Below, in pieces: positions 1 to 9,011 of a stretch of 64,000 bases of DNA; within the stretch, counting starts at the first letter, position 1, and the number at the start of each line of letters is the position of its first letter. The stretch covers positions 372,501-436,500 of the forward strand of contig CP038120.1 in the NCBI GenBank assembly GCA_004519485.1, written 5' to 3'. The notes beneath the pieces are model-generated. The model did no database searches. It saw only the letters and a program-made list of their open reading frames with translations, and was not told where the DNA came from. Source of the stretch: Nannochloropsis oceanica (taxonomy: Eukaryota; Sar; Eustigmatophyceae; Eustigmatales; Monodopsidaceae). Position numbers and translations under genes: made by a program.

Positions 1-52
1 CTTGTCCTTCATAGACTCGGGACAGGCGGCACCGATATACACGCGGTCGTAG
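1..52 (-). CDS. PCMT-like methyltransferase, internal exon (partial)
   Basis: On the minus strand this reads YDRVYIGAACPESMKDK, preceded by a plausible acceptor (pyrimidine-rich CCTCC then AAG). The segment resembles the YDR-I-x-V/I-G-A-A-x-P stretch of protein-L-isoaspartate O-methyltransferases and PCMTD-type relatives, which repair isoaspartyl residues using S-adenosylmethionine. The gene would continue left of the window, and its upstream exons would lie in or beyond the N gap. Only 17 codons are visible, so the family call rests on one motif. Confidence 0.4.
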
Positions 53-119
53 CTTGGAGGGAGGGGGGGTAGGGAGGGAGGGGGAGGGAGGGAGGGAGGG
101 AGGGAGGGAGGGAGGAGGG

Positions 120-219
120 NNNNNNNNNNNNNNNNNNNNNNNNNNNNNNNNNNNNNNNNNNNNNNNNNNNNNNNNNNNNNNNNNNNNNNNNNNNNNNNNN
201 NNNNNNNNNNNNNNNNNNN
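120..219. other. Assembly gap (100 N)
   Basis: Exactly 100 N, the usual placeholder for a gap of unknown size. It is flanked by (GGGA)n on the left and (CCCT)n on the right, so the assembly probably broke in a low-complexity tract. The 5' exons of the MIOX-like gene and upstream exons of the PCMT-like gene may be missing here. Confidence 0.98.
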
Positions 220-402
220 CCCTCCCTCCCTCCCTCCCCCTCCCTCCCTCCCTCCCTCGCGCTCCGGCCTCCCTCCTGCTGCTGTCTCTCTCCTCCTATT
301 TCCTTAGACTTCTTCCTTTTTTCTCCCCTCCTTTCGCTTCGTTTAATCCCCCGAAAATGTTCCCTCCCTCCCTCCCTGCCTCCCTCCCTCCCCTCCCCTC
401 AG

Positions 403-1027
403 CCTCTCGCTCCACGCCGCCCTTCGCTGCCTGCAAACGCACCGGGACCCCCTCCTTCCTTCCCTCGGGGAAAGAGGTATCTCGTACGGCGATACTTTGC
501 TGTGGATAGCCGAGCACATCAGGTGAATGCGCTCCCTTTCTCCCTCCCTCTCTCCCTCCCTCCTTCCCTCGTTCCCTCCTTCCCTCCCGCCTCCAAATTT
601 GTTCACCTTCCTTTCCCCCCCTCACTCCCTCCCTCCCTTCAGGTCCAAAGGCCTCCCGGACTGGATGCAACTCCTGGGTTTCCTCCACGGGCTTGGGCGG
701 TAAGGAGGGAGGGGGGGAGGAAGGGAAAGAGAAGCAGGAGGCAGGCGCATGAAACAAGCTCGCAGAAGCATTCCTCGCCGACCTCACCTCCCTTCCTCCC
801 TTCTTCCTTTCCTCCCTCCCTCCCTCCCTCCCTCAGCCTTGTTTTTGTCCTTTTTTCCGCGGCTGGTGATAAAGACTGGGATTCGTTCGACTGGGCCTTT
901 GGAGGGCAAAGCTGGATCGTGGGTTGCCCCCTCTCTTCCTCCATTCGGTAAGGCCCTCCCTGTCTGTCTTGTCTGTCGGTCTGTCGGTCTGTTTGTCTGT
1001 CTATCGGTCTGTCTGTCTGTCTGTCTA

Positions 1028-1074
<47 letters not shown>

Positions 1075-2413
1075 GTCTGTCTATCTGTCCGTCTGTCTGT
1101 TTGTCTGTCGGTCTATCGGTCGGTCTGTCTGTCTGTCTGTCTATCTGTCCGTCTGTCGGTCTGTCGGTCTGTTTGCCTGTTTGTCTGTCGGTCTGTTTGT
1201 CTATCTGTCAGTCTGTCGGCCTGTTTGCCTGTTTGTTTGTCTCTCGGTCTGTCTATCTGTCAGTCTGTCGGTCTGTCTGTGGTCTGTTTGCCTGTTTGTC
1301 TGTCGGTCTGTTTGTCTGTCCGTCTGTCTGTTTGTCTGTCGGTCTGTCTGTCGGTCGGATTCGTTCGACTGGGCCTTTGGAGGCCAGAGCTGAATGGCGG
1401 ATTGCCCCTCTCTCTCTTTCTCCCTCCGTCCGTTCGTCTCTTTCTTCTTTCCTTATTTAATTTTCCTTTTTTTCCCCTGAATCCCCTCCTCTCTTCCTCC
1501 GTTCCTCCCACCCCAGCTACCCGGATGTGAACAGTCTTAATCCCGACCAAGAGCATCCTCTCTACTCCTCCTCGCCCCTGGGTATGTACACCTCTAATTG
1601 CGGCCTTGACAACACCCTTCTTTCCTGGAGTGGAGCGGAATACATGTATCACTTCCTCAAGCATCAGGTAGACAAACCCTCCCTCCCTCCCTCCCTCTCT
1701 CCCTTCCTCACTCCCTGTCTCCCGTCTGACAAGCTCCGTCCTCTCTCTGCCCACATTCTCATTTTTCTCCCTCCCTCCCTCCCCCAAGGCCTCCTCGTCT
1801 CTCCCTCCTTCCGCCCTGGCCATCGTCCGCTACGTCGACCTCGACCTCTGGCACTCCCAAGGAGAGTACACACAGCTCAGCAACGAGGTACGTCCTCTTT
1901 CCCTCCCTCCCTCCCTCCCTTTCCTTCTTGCTTCTTGCCTTTCTTGCCCCCCCCAACCTGATCGTATCCTGATCTTCCTCTGGTCTTTCCCTCTTCTCTC
2001 CTATGTGAGTTCCGCATAATTCCTTGACGTTAAAACTACCCTCACTCCGCCTCTCTCACCTCCTCCCTCCCTCCCTCCCTCCCTCCCGGCCACAGGAGGA
2101 CGAAAAGCGGAAAGATAGCGTGCGGGCCTTCTATGCACTCAGAGTAAGACCCTCCCTCCCTTCCTCCCTCCCTTCCCTGTTCATTCCTTCTCCCTGGCCG
2201 GAACGAATCTCCAAACACTGTTTCCCAATCTGCGAATTCCAACCACATTTGCCTCCCTTCCTTCCTTCCTTCCCTTCCTTCCTGTAGACAGAAGCCCTCG
2301 CCACCATCCCTTCCTGGGCAGGACGGGATCGCCCGCCAGTAGACCTCGAAAGCGTGTGGCCGTATTACCAAACTCTAGTTGACAAATACCTGCGGGGAGA
2401 ATTGCAGTGGTAG
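403..2413 (+). CDS. Myo-inositol oxygenase (MIOX)-like protein, 5' incomplete, probable pseudoenzyme
   Basis: Seven exons (403-522, 643-699, 837-947, 1517-1667, 1789-1887, 2096-2143, 2288-2413) join in frame into the C-terminal 236 residues of a MIOX fold. Landmarks in order are AEHIR, DWMQLLGFLHGLGR, GGQSWIVGCP, YPDVNSLNP, GMYTSNCGLD, SWSGAEYMYHF, LPPSALAIVRYVDLDLWH, VWPYYQTLVDKY and a terminal LQW. True MIOX uses a di-iron site to cleave myo-inositol to D-glucuronate. Compared with human MIOX, the ligand positions read H98 to T, H123 kept, D124 to G, H194 to G, H220 to V and D253 to R, and substrate-contacting K127 is R. The fold is kept but the metal site is not, so oxygenase activity is unlikely. 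The start codon is not visible and probably lies near or across the N gap. Family membership is strong; the inactive state is inferred from my alignment. Confidence 0.9.
961..1356. repeat. (CTGT)n tetranucleotide microsatellite
   Basis: About 390 bp of CTGT with interspersed CGGT and TATC variants, lying inside intron 3 of the MIOX-like gene. It separates the genuine end of exon 3 from a degenerate second copy of that exon end. Long reading frames across it are artefacts of the repeat. Confidence 0.95.
1358..1420 (+). pseudogene. Degenerate copy of the MIOX-like exon 3 end
   Basis: The first ~30 bases (GATTCGTTCGACTGGGCCTT and onward) repeat almost exactly the segment at 881-940 of exon 3, then diverge. 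Read in the exon frame it gives DSFDWAFGGQS and then a stop. It lies in the intron just right of the CTGT microsatellite. It looks like a tandem exon-end duplication drifting as a pseudo-exon. Confidence 0.85.
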
Positions 2414-2899
2414 CTCTCGCTTCCTTCTGTCTGTTCCCTCCCCTCCGCGTCTGAAATGGTCGCCTGCAAGTGGGGTTGGTCCGCCCTTCCTCCCTCCCTC
2501 CCTCCCTCCCTCCCTCCCTCCTTCCCTCCCTCCTTCCCTTCCGTCATCCTCAGAAGCGTGTGGCCACATGACCAGACAGAAATCCGTCCCAAAATACTAC
2601 CCAAGCGACTTGGAATAATGTTTGTGATGGCGGAAAGATGCCTATGATGAAGATAGGACGTAAAAGGGGTGGAAGGTAACAGCAGTTTTGTAAATTGTAT
2701 CTCTAAGGCAAACGAAAAATAAATACACACACCACATGCACGGCGAAGCATAGGCACGCTCCAAGAAATGGGGGAATGAATGTCTAAAAATAATGCACCT
2801 TACAGATGAGTAAACATTTTGCGCGCTTTTTGTTGATTTAGGGATCTAAGAGGGGTCTATGATGATGTTCAGGAGTGAAATATGGGTGCAAGGAAGTTT

Positions 2900-3003
2900 G
2901 GTTCCCAAGGCTAAGGCGTTTGGCTCCCAAGGCTAAGGCTTTTGGTTCCCATGGCCAAGGCTTGTGGTTCCCATGGCCAAGGCTTTTGGTTCCCAAGGCT
3001 ACG
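2900..3003 (+). repeat. 22-bp tandem repeat, about five units
   Basis: Units of the form GGTTCCCAAGGCTAAGGCTT follow each other with a 22-bp period and substitutions (CCAAGG versus CCATGG, CTAAGG versus CCAAGG). A single further unit occurs near 3190-3210. The array directly abuts the left end of the dispersed repeat at 3003. No coding or promoter function is evident. Confidence 0.85.
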
Positions 3004-3261
3004 GACTATACAGAAAGTTATGTAAGTTTTTTGCTCTTTTTACTTTTTTGGGGTTTTAATCACCATTACGAGCCTTGTCACCGGCATAAAGACATCTCCT
3101 TCTATCATATTTTGAGCACCAAAATAAGCCCGCCCTCGCCTCTGGCTGTGTTGCGGCCCGGAAGTGTCAAATGACCTCGTCCACGCGCTTTTGGTTCCCA
3201 TGGCTGAGGCCTGATGCCGGCAGCTACCCCGTCATGCGGGGCGGGCTTATTTTGGTGCTCA
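3003..3261 (+). mobile_element. Dispersed ~130-bp repeat, copy 1, with truncated inverted right arm
   Basis: Positions 3003-3133 run from GGACTATACAGAAAG to AAAATAAGCCCGCCC and match two further copies at 31320-31440 (+) and 32435-32578 (-). At 3227-3261 the inverse of the inner end reappears (GGGCGGGCTTATTTTGGTGC), so this locus has one full arm and one short inverted arm around about 95 bp. That architecture suggests a foldback or MITE-like non-autonomous element, possibly a deletion derivative of the larger element at 31.3-32.6 kb. Confidence 0.7.
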
Positions 3262-5074
3262 TAATTTGTCAATAAATTTATAATCACGCCGGTAACATTT
3301 TTTAGTCATCAGCATGAAGAACATAGGCACCAACAAAATTGGTGCCTTAAATAGTGGCCACGTGATTAGATCTTCAGACACACCATACTGAAGTCATTTG
3401 TTTCGATGCGTAGAAAATGAAAAGAAGAAGATGCCAACTTAAATCTATTCAAATACAGAAAGTAAGACGACGCAACATAGAACCCCTAAAAAATGATTCA
3501 CTAATATGGATTTCATTCTTCCCGCGATTATTCTTGTCCCCGTTCTAGATGAAGTGGTCAAGAGCTTACCCATGGCATATCCGCTGTACACTCTGGCACC
3601 TTTACTCAAGATGCAGCGTCAGTGGAGACCTGCGTCCTTGATGTTAAAATTCTCCTGAGCCCGATTACCCTGCGGGCGGTGAACGCGCGAGTGCTCGAAT
3701 ATATCCATCTGGCGTAGGTCATGCTCTGTGAAAGGGGATGGGATATCATCACCCACACACAAGAAGGCTTCACTATGATATAACTACGTAAATCCCATCA
3801 CTATAGTCGGAGCACAGCGATACTGCCTCCACCCGCGTTAACGAGATAACGAAATATGATCCGGCCAAACTCAATGTAAAACCATGTTCTCTGCTTGCTC
3901 CACTAGCAAGTGACAATCGTGGAAATTTCGTCACCAAACGTGACTTCCTTGTGGAGAAATGTCTAATTTGAGATTTCTCAGCCTGAGCGACAAAATCGAC
4001 TAAATGACAAAATCTCTTTTTTGTTAGTGTCTTGCTTCCACTTTTTCCGTGTCCTCGACTTAATTTGAGTTTCAAGTCCGCGGGGTACAAGAGATTGGAT
4101 CACGCTGCACACCAGATTAGATCATCTTCTTTCTGTCGTCAGCGTCTCATGTCCTCCTAAGGGACTCGGATGCAGATACTCAATTATGAACATTTCTGCC
4201 ATATTCTAGATTCTCTCTCGGGGTTTAGCCATTCTTTTGTTTGCTGGCGCTCATGTCACGTTATAGTACAGAGCAAGTAACGCGTGCATTACACGCACCC
4301 AGAGATAGTTTACTTCAAATATTCCCAACCCGTCCATCTCCCTGGTCCATTTGTCGAGCCCCAGTGCGTATTAAGTGTGCAAGGGGCTGATTGGCCTCGC
4401 TTAACTTCCGTTTCTCTCGGTGAATCTATCGGCCCGCCTAATAATCTGTGGAGCGCCCTCGTAAGCCGCCTCCCGCCCCACACTTGAATTATGGGCAGAA
4501 TGTGGTTATGAAGGTGCTGTCATGCACTTCTCCTCCCTCCTTGACGTAGAAGTTAACCCCAAAGCACACCATAGCGCTAGCCCCAGCCCTCTTGTATCCA
4601 TTCCTGGGCCATCTGGTCCTCTCAGAAGACAACAACTGGTTTGATTACTGGGTTTACTGCTAAGTCAGTCGCTGACAGAAGAAAGGATGCTCGCTCTTCT
4701 ATCCCTTTCCACAAGTGCAGGCAAGAACTCTCAACAGAATAGACTTCGACGGCACTTCTTCTTTAAGAGTAGAAGGTGCTCCAGACCAAGATGTCTCCAT
4801 CCCGTTGCCACGCCTCGCTACTCTGATGCAGAGTGGGACAGGGGGTACTGTCCCGCTTTCGAGGGCCTCTGCACAGCAATCATTCACCCTTTTACACGCA
4901 CTCACGCATAGTAAGGCGACTTACACAATCTTTCACCCAAAAACAACGTCCGGGGCTTCGTCCCTCCCTCTTATTGCCTCCCAGCAGTCGTCTGGGTATC
5001 CTCTGAGGGGCTATGGCCACTTCCCTTGAAGTGTTTCTAAAGCCTCGTCCTTTTTTCCTTCCATCCCTTTCTTC
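3262..5074. other. Intergenic region without a supported gene
   Basis: Only short, family-less reading frames occur on either strand. Base composition is more even than in the genes and the CCCT tracts are absent until about 4960. The right part may contain the promoter or 5' UTR of the ankyrin gene. One stretch (4690-4910) has an open frame ending at a GT-AAG donor-like site and could be a 5' exon, but I cannot support it. Confidence 0.5.
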
Positions 5075-7346
5075 ATGCACAGCCACGTCAAGCACGCACA
5101 CGGACGAACAGGAGCAAGCTGTTGCCGTAGTAAGGGCCGCAGCGGCATGTGGCATGCTATCCACACCTGTGTCCTCAAAAAGGACTTGCCGGCCCTTCGT
5201 TGGCTTCTTCATTGTGCCTCTACCTTCCCTTCATCCTCCCCCGTCTACACCTACTTCTCTTCGTCCTCCAATCCCTCTTTATCCCCCTCTTCTAGCATCC
5301 TCTCCTCCTCCTCCGCCGCCTTCGTCCCACCCCATCTTTCCTCCTGCCCCTCTTCTCCTCCCTCCATGACTTTTCGCCCTTCTTCTCGCCCTCCTTCCTC
5401 CTTCATCGACAAAGGGAGTGCCTACAACTGCACAGGTAGGAAAATTATCCGCATTTTTAAAGGGAGACAATCCGTACCTTCCCCTTCTCTTCCTCCTCCC
5501 TTCCCTGCCTTCTTCCATCCCTCCCTCCTTGCATACCTGTTTAAACATGCTACTGTCAGGGTGGTGCTAACATCCCTCTCTCGCCTCCCTCCCTTCGTAC
5601 CCTACACACAGCTCTAATGATCGCTGCCTCAGACGGGTTGGACGCAATTGTTGATGTCCTTGTCTCATACGGAGCCGATGTACACCTGAGAGACGACAAC
5701 GGCCTCAGCGCTCTCTACCTGGCTTGCATGGGTGGTAAGTCACCCGCCTTTCCACCCTTCCTCCTCTCTTCTCTCCTTTCCTCTCTCCTTTCTTCCCTCT
5801 CTTGACATACAACTGAGAGACGACCAGGGCCCTACTTCTCTTCTTCCCCCCTTCCCTTGTTTGAGAGGAAAGCTCACACCCTTCCCTTCCTCCTTCCCTT
5901 CCTCCTTCCCTCCCTTCCTCCCCTTCGTCCAGGCCACGCCTCTATCGCCTCCTTCCTCATCAGCCGGGGAGCCTCTCCTTTTGCCACTTGCCTTCGCGAT
6001 GGAACCACCCCTTTACACCGCGCTTCCCTCCACCGCCGCCCTGCCTGTGCCATTGCCCTCCTTCGCTCCCTTCCTCCCGCACTCCGCCTCGCCCTTGTCA
6101 ATCAAAAGAATGATTGTGGAGAGACAGCCTTGAATTACGCAGTGGGTAAGGTTCTTCCCCTTCCTCCCCCCCCCCTCCCTTCCTCCCTCCCTCATCATTC
6201 CCAAAGAGTCCTTTCATCCCCCTAGCTCTTTTCGTCCCTCGCCTTCCTTCCATACTCCTTCCCACATTCCTTCCCTCCCTTCCCATCATGTTCGCCGAGT
6301 GTGTCATATTGACTGACACCCGCATCTCCCATGTGCATCTCCCAAATTAATAGTTCTTCGGGCTTCCGCCCCTCCCTCCCTCCCTCCCTCCCTCCCTCCC
6401 TCCCCCCCTCCCTCTTTCCTTCCCTTCAGACACGGGAAATATCCCTCTGATCAAACTTTACTTGGCTGCTGGTGCCGATGGCCGCGTCAGGAATAGCGGT
6501 GGGTACCATCCCTTCGGGCGGTACTGGACGATAGAGGAAGAGAGGAAGGGAGGGGTGATTGCGGTGCTGAGGGAGATCGAGAGGGTGGGGTGTCTTATTA
6601 AGGCCCGAACGCTAGTGGATGATGTGTGGGAGCTCGTAGAGGGGGAGGGAGGGAAGGAGGAAGAGAAAGAGAAGAGAAAAAGAGGGGTGGTGAAGAAAGA
6701 GGGAGAGGAGAGGGAGGGAAGAAAAGTGCCGTTGTACTTGCAAAAGCGGATGAGCGGTCTATGCCGGGTAACGAGGGAGAGGGAGAGGACATGGATGAGG
6801 AGGAGGAAAGGGGGTGGGAAGAGGAGGAAGGAGGTGTTGCTGAAAGGCTTGCCGCGGGTGGTGATTCGGGGAGTAAGGCGGAGAGGGAAGGAGGGCGAGA
6901 GGAGGAGAATGGTTGGGGGGGGAAGGGAGCAAGAGCAGGAGGAGGAGATAGAGCGTGGAGAGCAAGGGAGAATGGCAAAAAGGTTGAAAAGGGGTGCGGC
7001 AATGCTTGACGAATGTAAATTGGAAAATATGGTGGAGGAGAATGAGGAAAAGGATGCGGAGGAAGAGATAGAGGGAAGGAAGGAAGCGGCAAAGAAAGAG
7101 ATCGAGACGGCAAAAAATCTCGTCGGGGAGGGTGAGAAATGGAGGAAGGTGGAAGATGAGCAGGAAGAGCAGGAGGAGACTACGGTGGAAGTGTTTCGGG
7201 CGGTGGTAGAGGGAAATGTACTTACGAGAGTGGTGTTCGAGGAACTCGTTGCTTACATGCGTTGCCCTTGGGATCCGGTCGTGGCTGTGTGGGATGGGGG
7301 GGAGGATGGCAGGGAGGTGGCGAAGGTGGGAGGGGTGCAACAATGA
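5075..7346 (+). CDS. Ankyrin-repeat protein with basic/acidic coiled-coil-like tail
   Basis: Four exons (5075-5435, 5612-5734, 5933-6145, 6430-7346) join in frame to 537 codons. Ankyrin units are recognisable as KKDLPALRWLL, ALMIAASDGLDAIVDVLVSY then GADVHLRDDNGLSALYLAC, GHASIASFLISRGA then DGTTPLHRASL, GETALNYAVD and NIPLIKLYLAAGAD. Ankyrin stacks mediate protein binding; the partner is unknown. After the repeats the last exon changes to a Glu/Lys/Arg-rich tail of about 270 residues, rich in GGGA-derived codons. Exon 1 contains an S/P-rich stretch that may hide a further intron of in-frame length. ATG 5075 is the first in-frame start I can justify; ATG 5147 is an alternative. The end of the coding region is duplicated just past the stop. 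Confidence 0.75.
5804..5843 (+). pseudogene. Degenerate copy of an ankyrin exon segment inside an intron
   Basis: The segment GACATACAACTGAGAGACGA with its continuation matches GATGTACACCTGAGAGACGA at 5677 in exon 2. Translated, it reads DIQLRDDQGP against DVHLRDDNGL. It lies in the (CCTT)-rich intron right after that exon, so it is an internal duplicate of part of the repeat unit, probably never spliced in. Confidence 0.7.
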
Positions 7347-7348
7347 GA

Positions 7349-7446
7349 GGATTGTGTTTGAGGAGCTTATTGCTTGTATACTTTGTCCACGAGACCCGAT
7401 CGTGGCTGAGTGGAATGTGCGGGAGGATGGGAGAGAAAGAAAAAAT
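7349..7446 (+). repeat. Tandem duplicate of the 3' coding end of the ankyrin gene
   Basis: The coding stretch VFEELVAYMRCPWDPVVAVW at about 7231-7330 recurs after a period of about 120 bp as VFEELIACILCPRDPIVAEW, immediately past the TGA at 7344-7346 and in a different frame relative to the real exon. The copy is diverged, with many third-position changes, which suggests past or alternative coding use. A splice variant or an upstream frameshift could bring it into the protein. Confidence 0.75.
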
Positions 7447-9011
7447 GGAGGGGACGCGGTACAAAGAGAGTTAAAAATAAACCTCACGTGTGTAAGTGTG
7501 TGTGACACATAATGTATGTGAGTGACAAACGGTATGTGTACGTGTGTGGGGCTGTTAAGTGAAATATCTTTAGGAAGAGGAATAATGCAAATAGGAGCAA
7601 CGACGAGTCAGACAGACAGACAGAGACAGGAGTGTCCAAGTGCCCCTACACAACTTCACATTTAGATTTGTACGGGAATTATTTGTGGAAAGAGTATTTG
7701 GAATCAGGACAAGGAGAAGAAGAGGAGAATTGATAAGCCACACAACGAAAGCCAGGAGGATCTAAGCGCCCAATTTGCATTTTTGAGAATTGGATTTGCT
7801 ACGAATCTCCATGAGAATAACAATGTAACAGAATACTGGGAAAGAATAAGACGAGAGGAAAGAAGAGAATTAAGGAGCTGCTAGGAAACGATAGAAAACG
7901 TTCAGGAACAAAGACAGCCGACAAAATCCTGAAGGGATCGCGGCCTATGGGCGCACATGCGAATAACAGAATTATTGCAAGGTATTTGGTAGTGTCACAT
8001 TTCCAAATTATGTTGCGCACTTCTTGCGCCGAAATATGACACTAATTAATAAACCGAAATTGAAAAAGCAGAGGACCAGACAAAGAAGAGAGAATGAAAA
8101 GATAACAGACAAAAATAGACAAGAAAGCGAACTTGCTTTTTGGGGGTCGAAATAGAGCCAAATTCGAACAGGAAGGAGCTGGGCAGGAGTGAGGGGAGGT
8201 ACCTGATAACTCTACGCAGAGATCACGCACACATAAATGCACAAGGTCAGAGGCCAATTGTCAGTGTGTTTTATGTGGCTGGTTTTCTGTGATGCGCGCG
8301 TGTCAGTGTTCATTCCCTATCTGAGCAAATTAAGTTTAAAATCATTAACTTATGAATTGTGAAAATTTTCACCTCAATACACGACCCTCAAAAGAAGGGA
8401 ATATCAAATGATGGGAAAGAATCTGGGTTTTTGGATGCCTATGACTGCTCCATTTGTTTTTACTGCTGTTAGTTTCGTTTGCTTGGTTGCTTACTGGTAC
8501 ACCAGATGCGGAGCTGCGGCGGCTGCCACTGCTGCTCCTTTTCCTGCCCATGCTAATGCTACTGCACTGCTGCTGCTGCTGTCGCTGCTTCAATTGTTGC
8601 TGCTGCTACTGCCGCCCCGACTGTAAGAGCTGCTGCGACCATTGCACGCATGACTTTTTAATGGGAAAATGCCATATCAAGACACGAGCAGACAGAAAGA
8701 CAAACGACAGCATCGAAATAATATCGACAGGAATTTTACCATTAGCTTTGGGCTTAACTTATGCATGTCATTAGTCTGTGAGCGTCGTGGCGCGTTCCTT
8801 GTCTTGATTGATGTAGTTTTCCTCCACATATCCCTCCTTCGTCTCTCCCCCCCGCACACCTTCCCTCTCTCGCTCCTTTTTCTCCTCTTTCTCCCCAACA
8901 CCAAAATATCGTACTTCGTCGTTCCTCGTCGTCAGTCATAACCAAACAAATACTCGTACAACTCATTCTTTCTTAATGCATGATCCTTATCCCTCTCACC
9001 TTCCCCCGACC
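7447..9011. other. Intergenic region between convergent genes, with a CTG-rich tract
   Basis: No supported gene. AT-richer sequence with GTGTG runs near 7490-7550. Positions about 8500-8625 are rich in CTG/GCT triplets and give serine, glutamine, alanine or leucine runs in several frames, typical of a triplet repeat rather than a gene. The region holds the 3' ends of the ankyrin gene (+) and the EBP gene (-). Confidence 0.5.

Noticed and set aside
749-1460. Long Cys/Leu/Ser/Val frames across 963-1355
   Set aside because: They are translations of the CTGT microsatellite in an intron; no family similarity and several frames are open at once.
3003-3174. Short hydrophobic frame in the dispersed repeat (SFLLFLLFWGFNHH)
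   Set aside because: Present in the repeat copies but driven by T-rich repeat sequence, with no start context or conserved length.
3773-4090. Minus-strand frame of 105 codons
   Set aside because: No recognisable domain or supporting splice sites; such a frame is expected by chance in a window this size.
6598-7508. Minus-strand Pro/Ser/Leu-rich frames opposite the ankyrin tail
   Set aside because: Complement of GGGA-rich coding sequence; the plus-strand frame continues in phase from spliced ankyrin exons.
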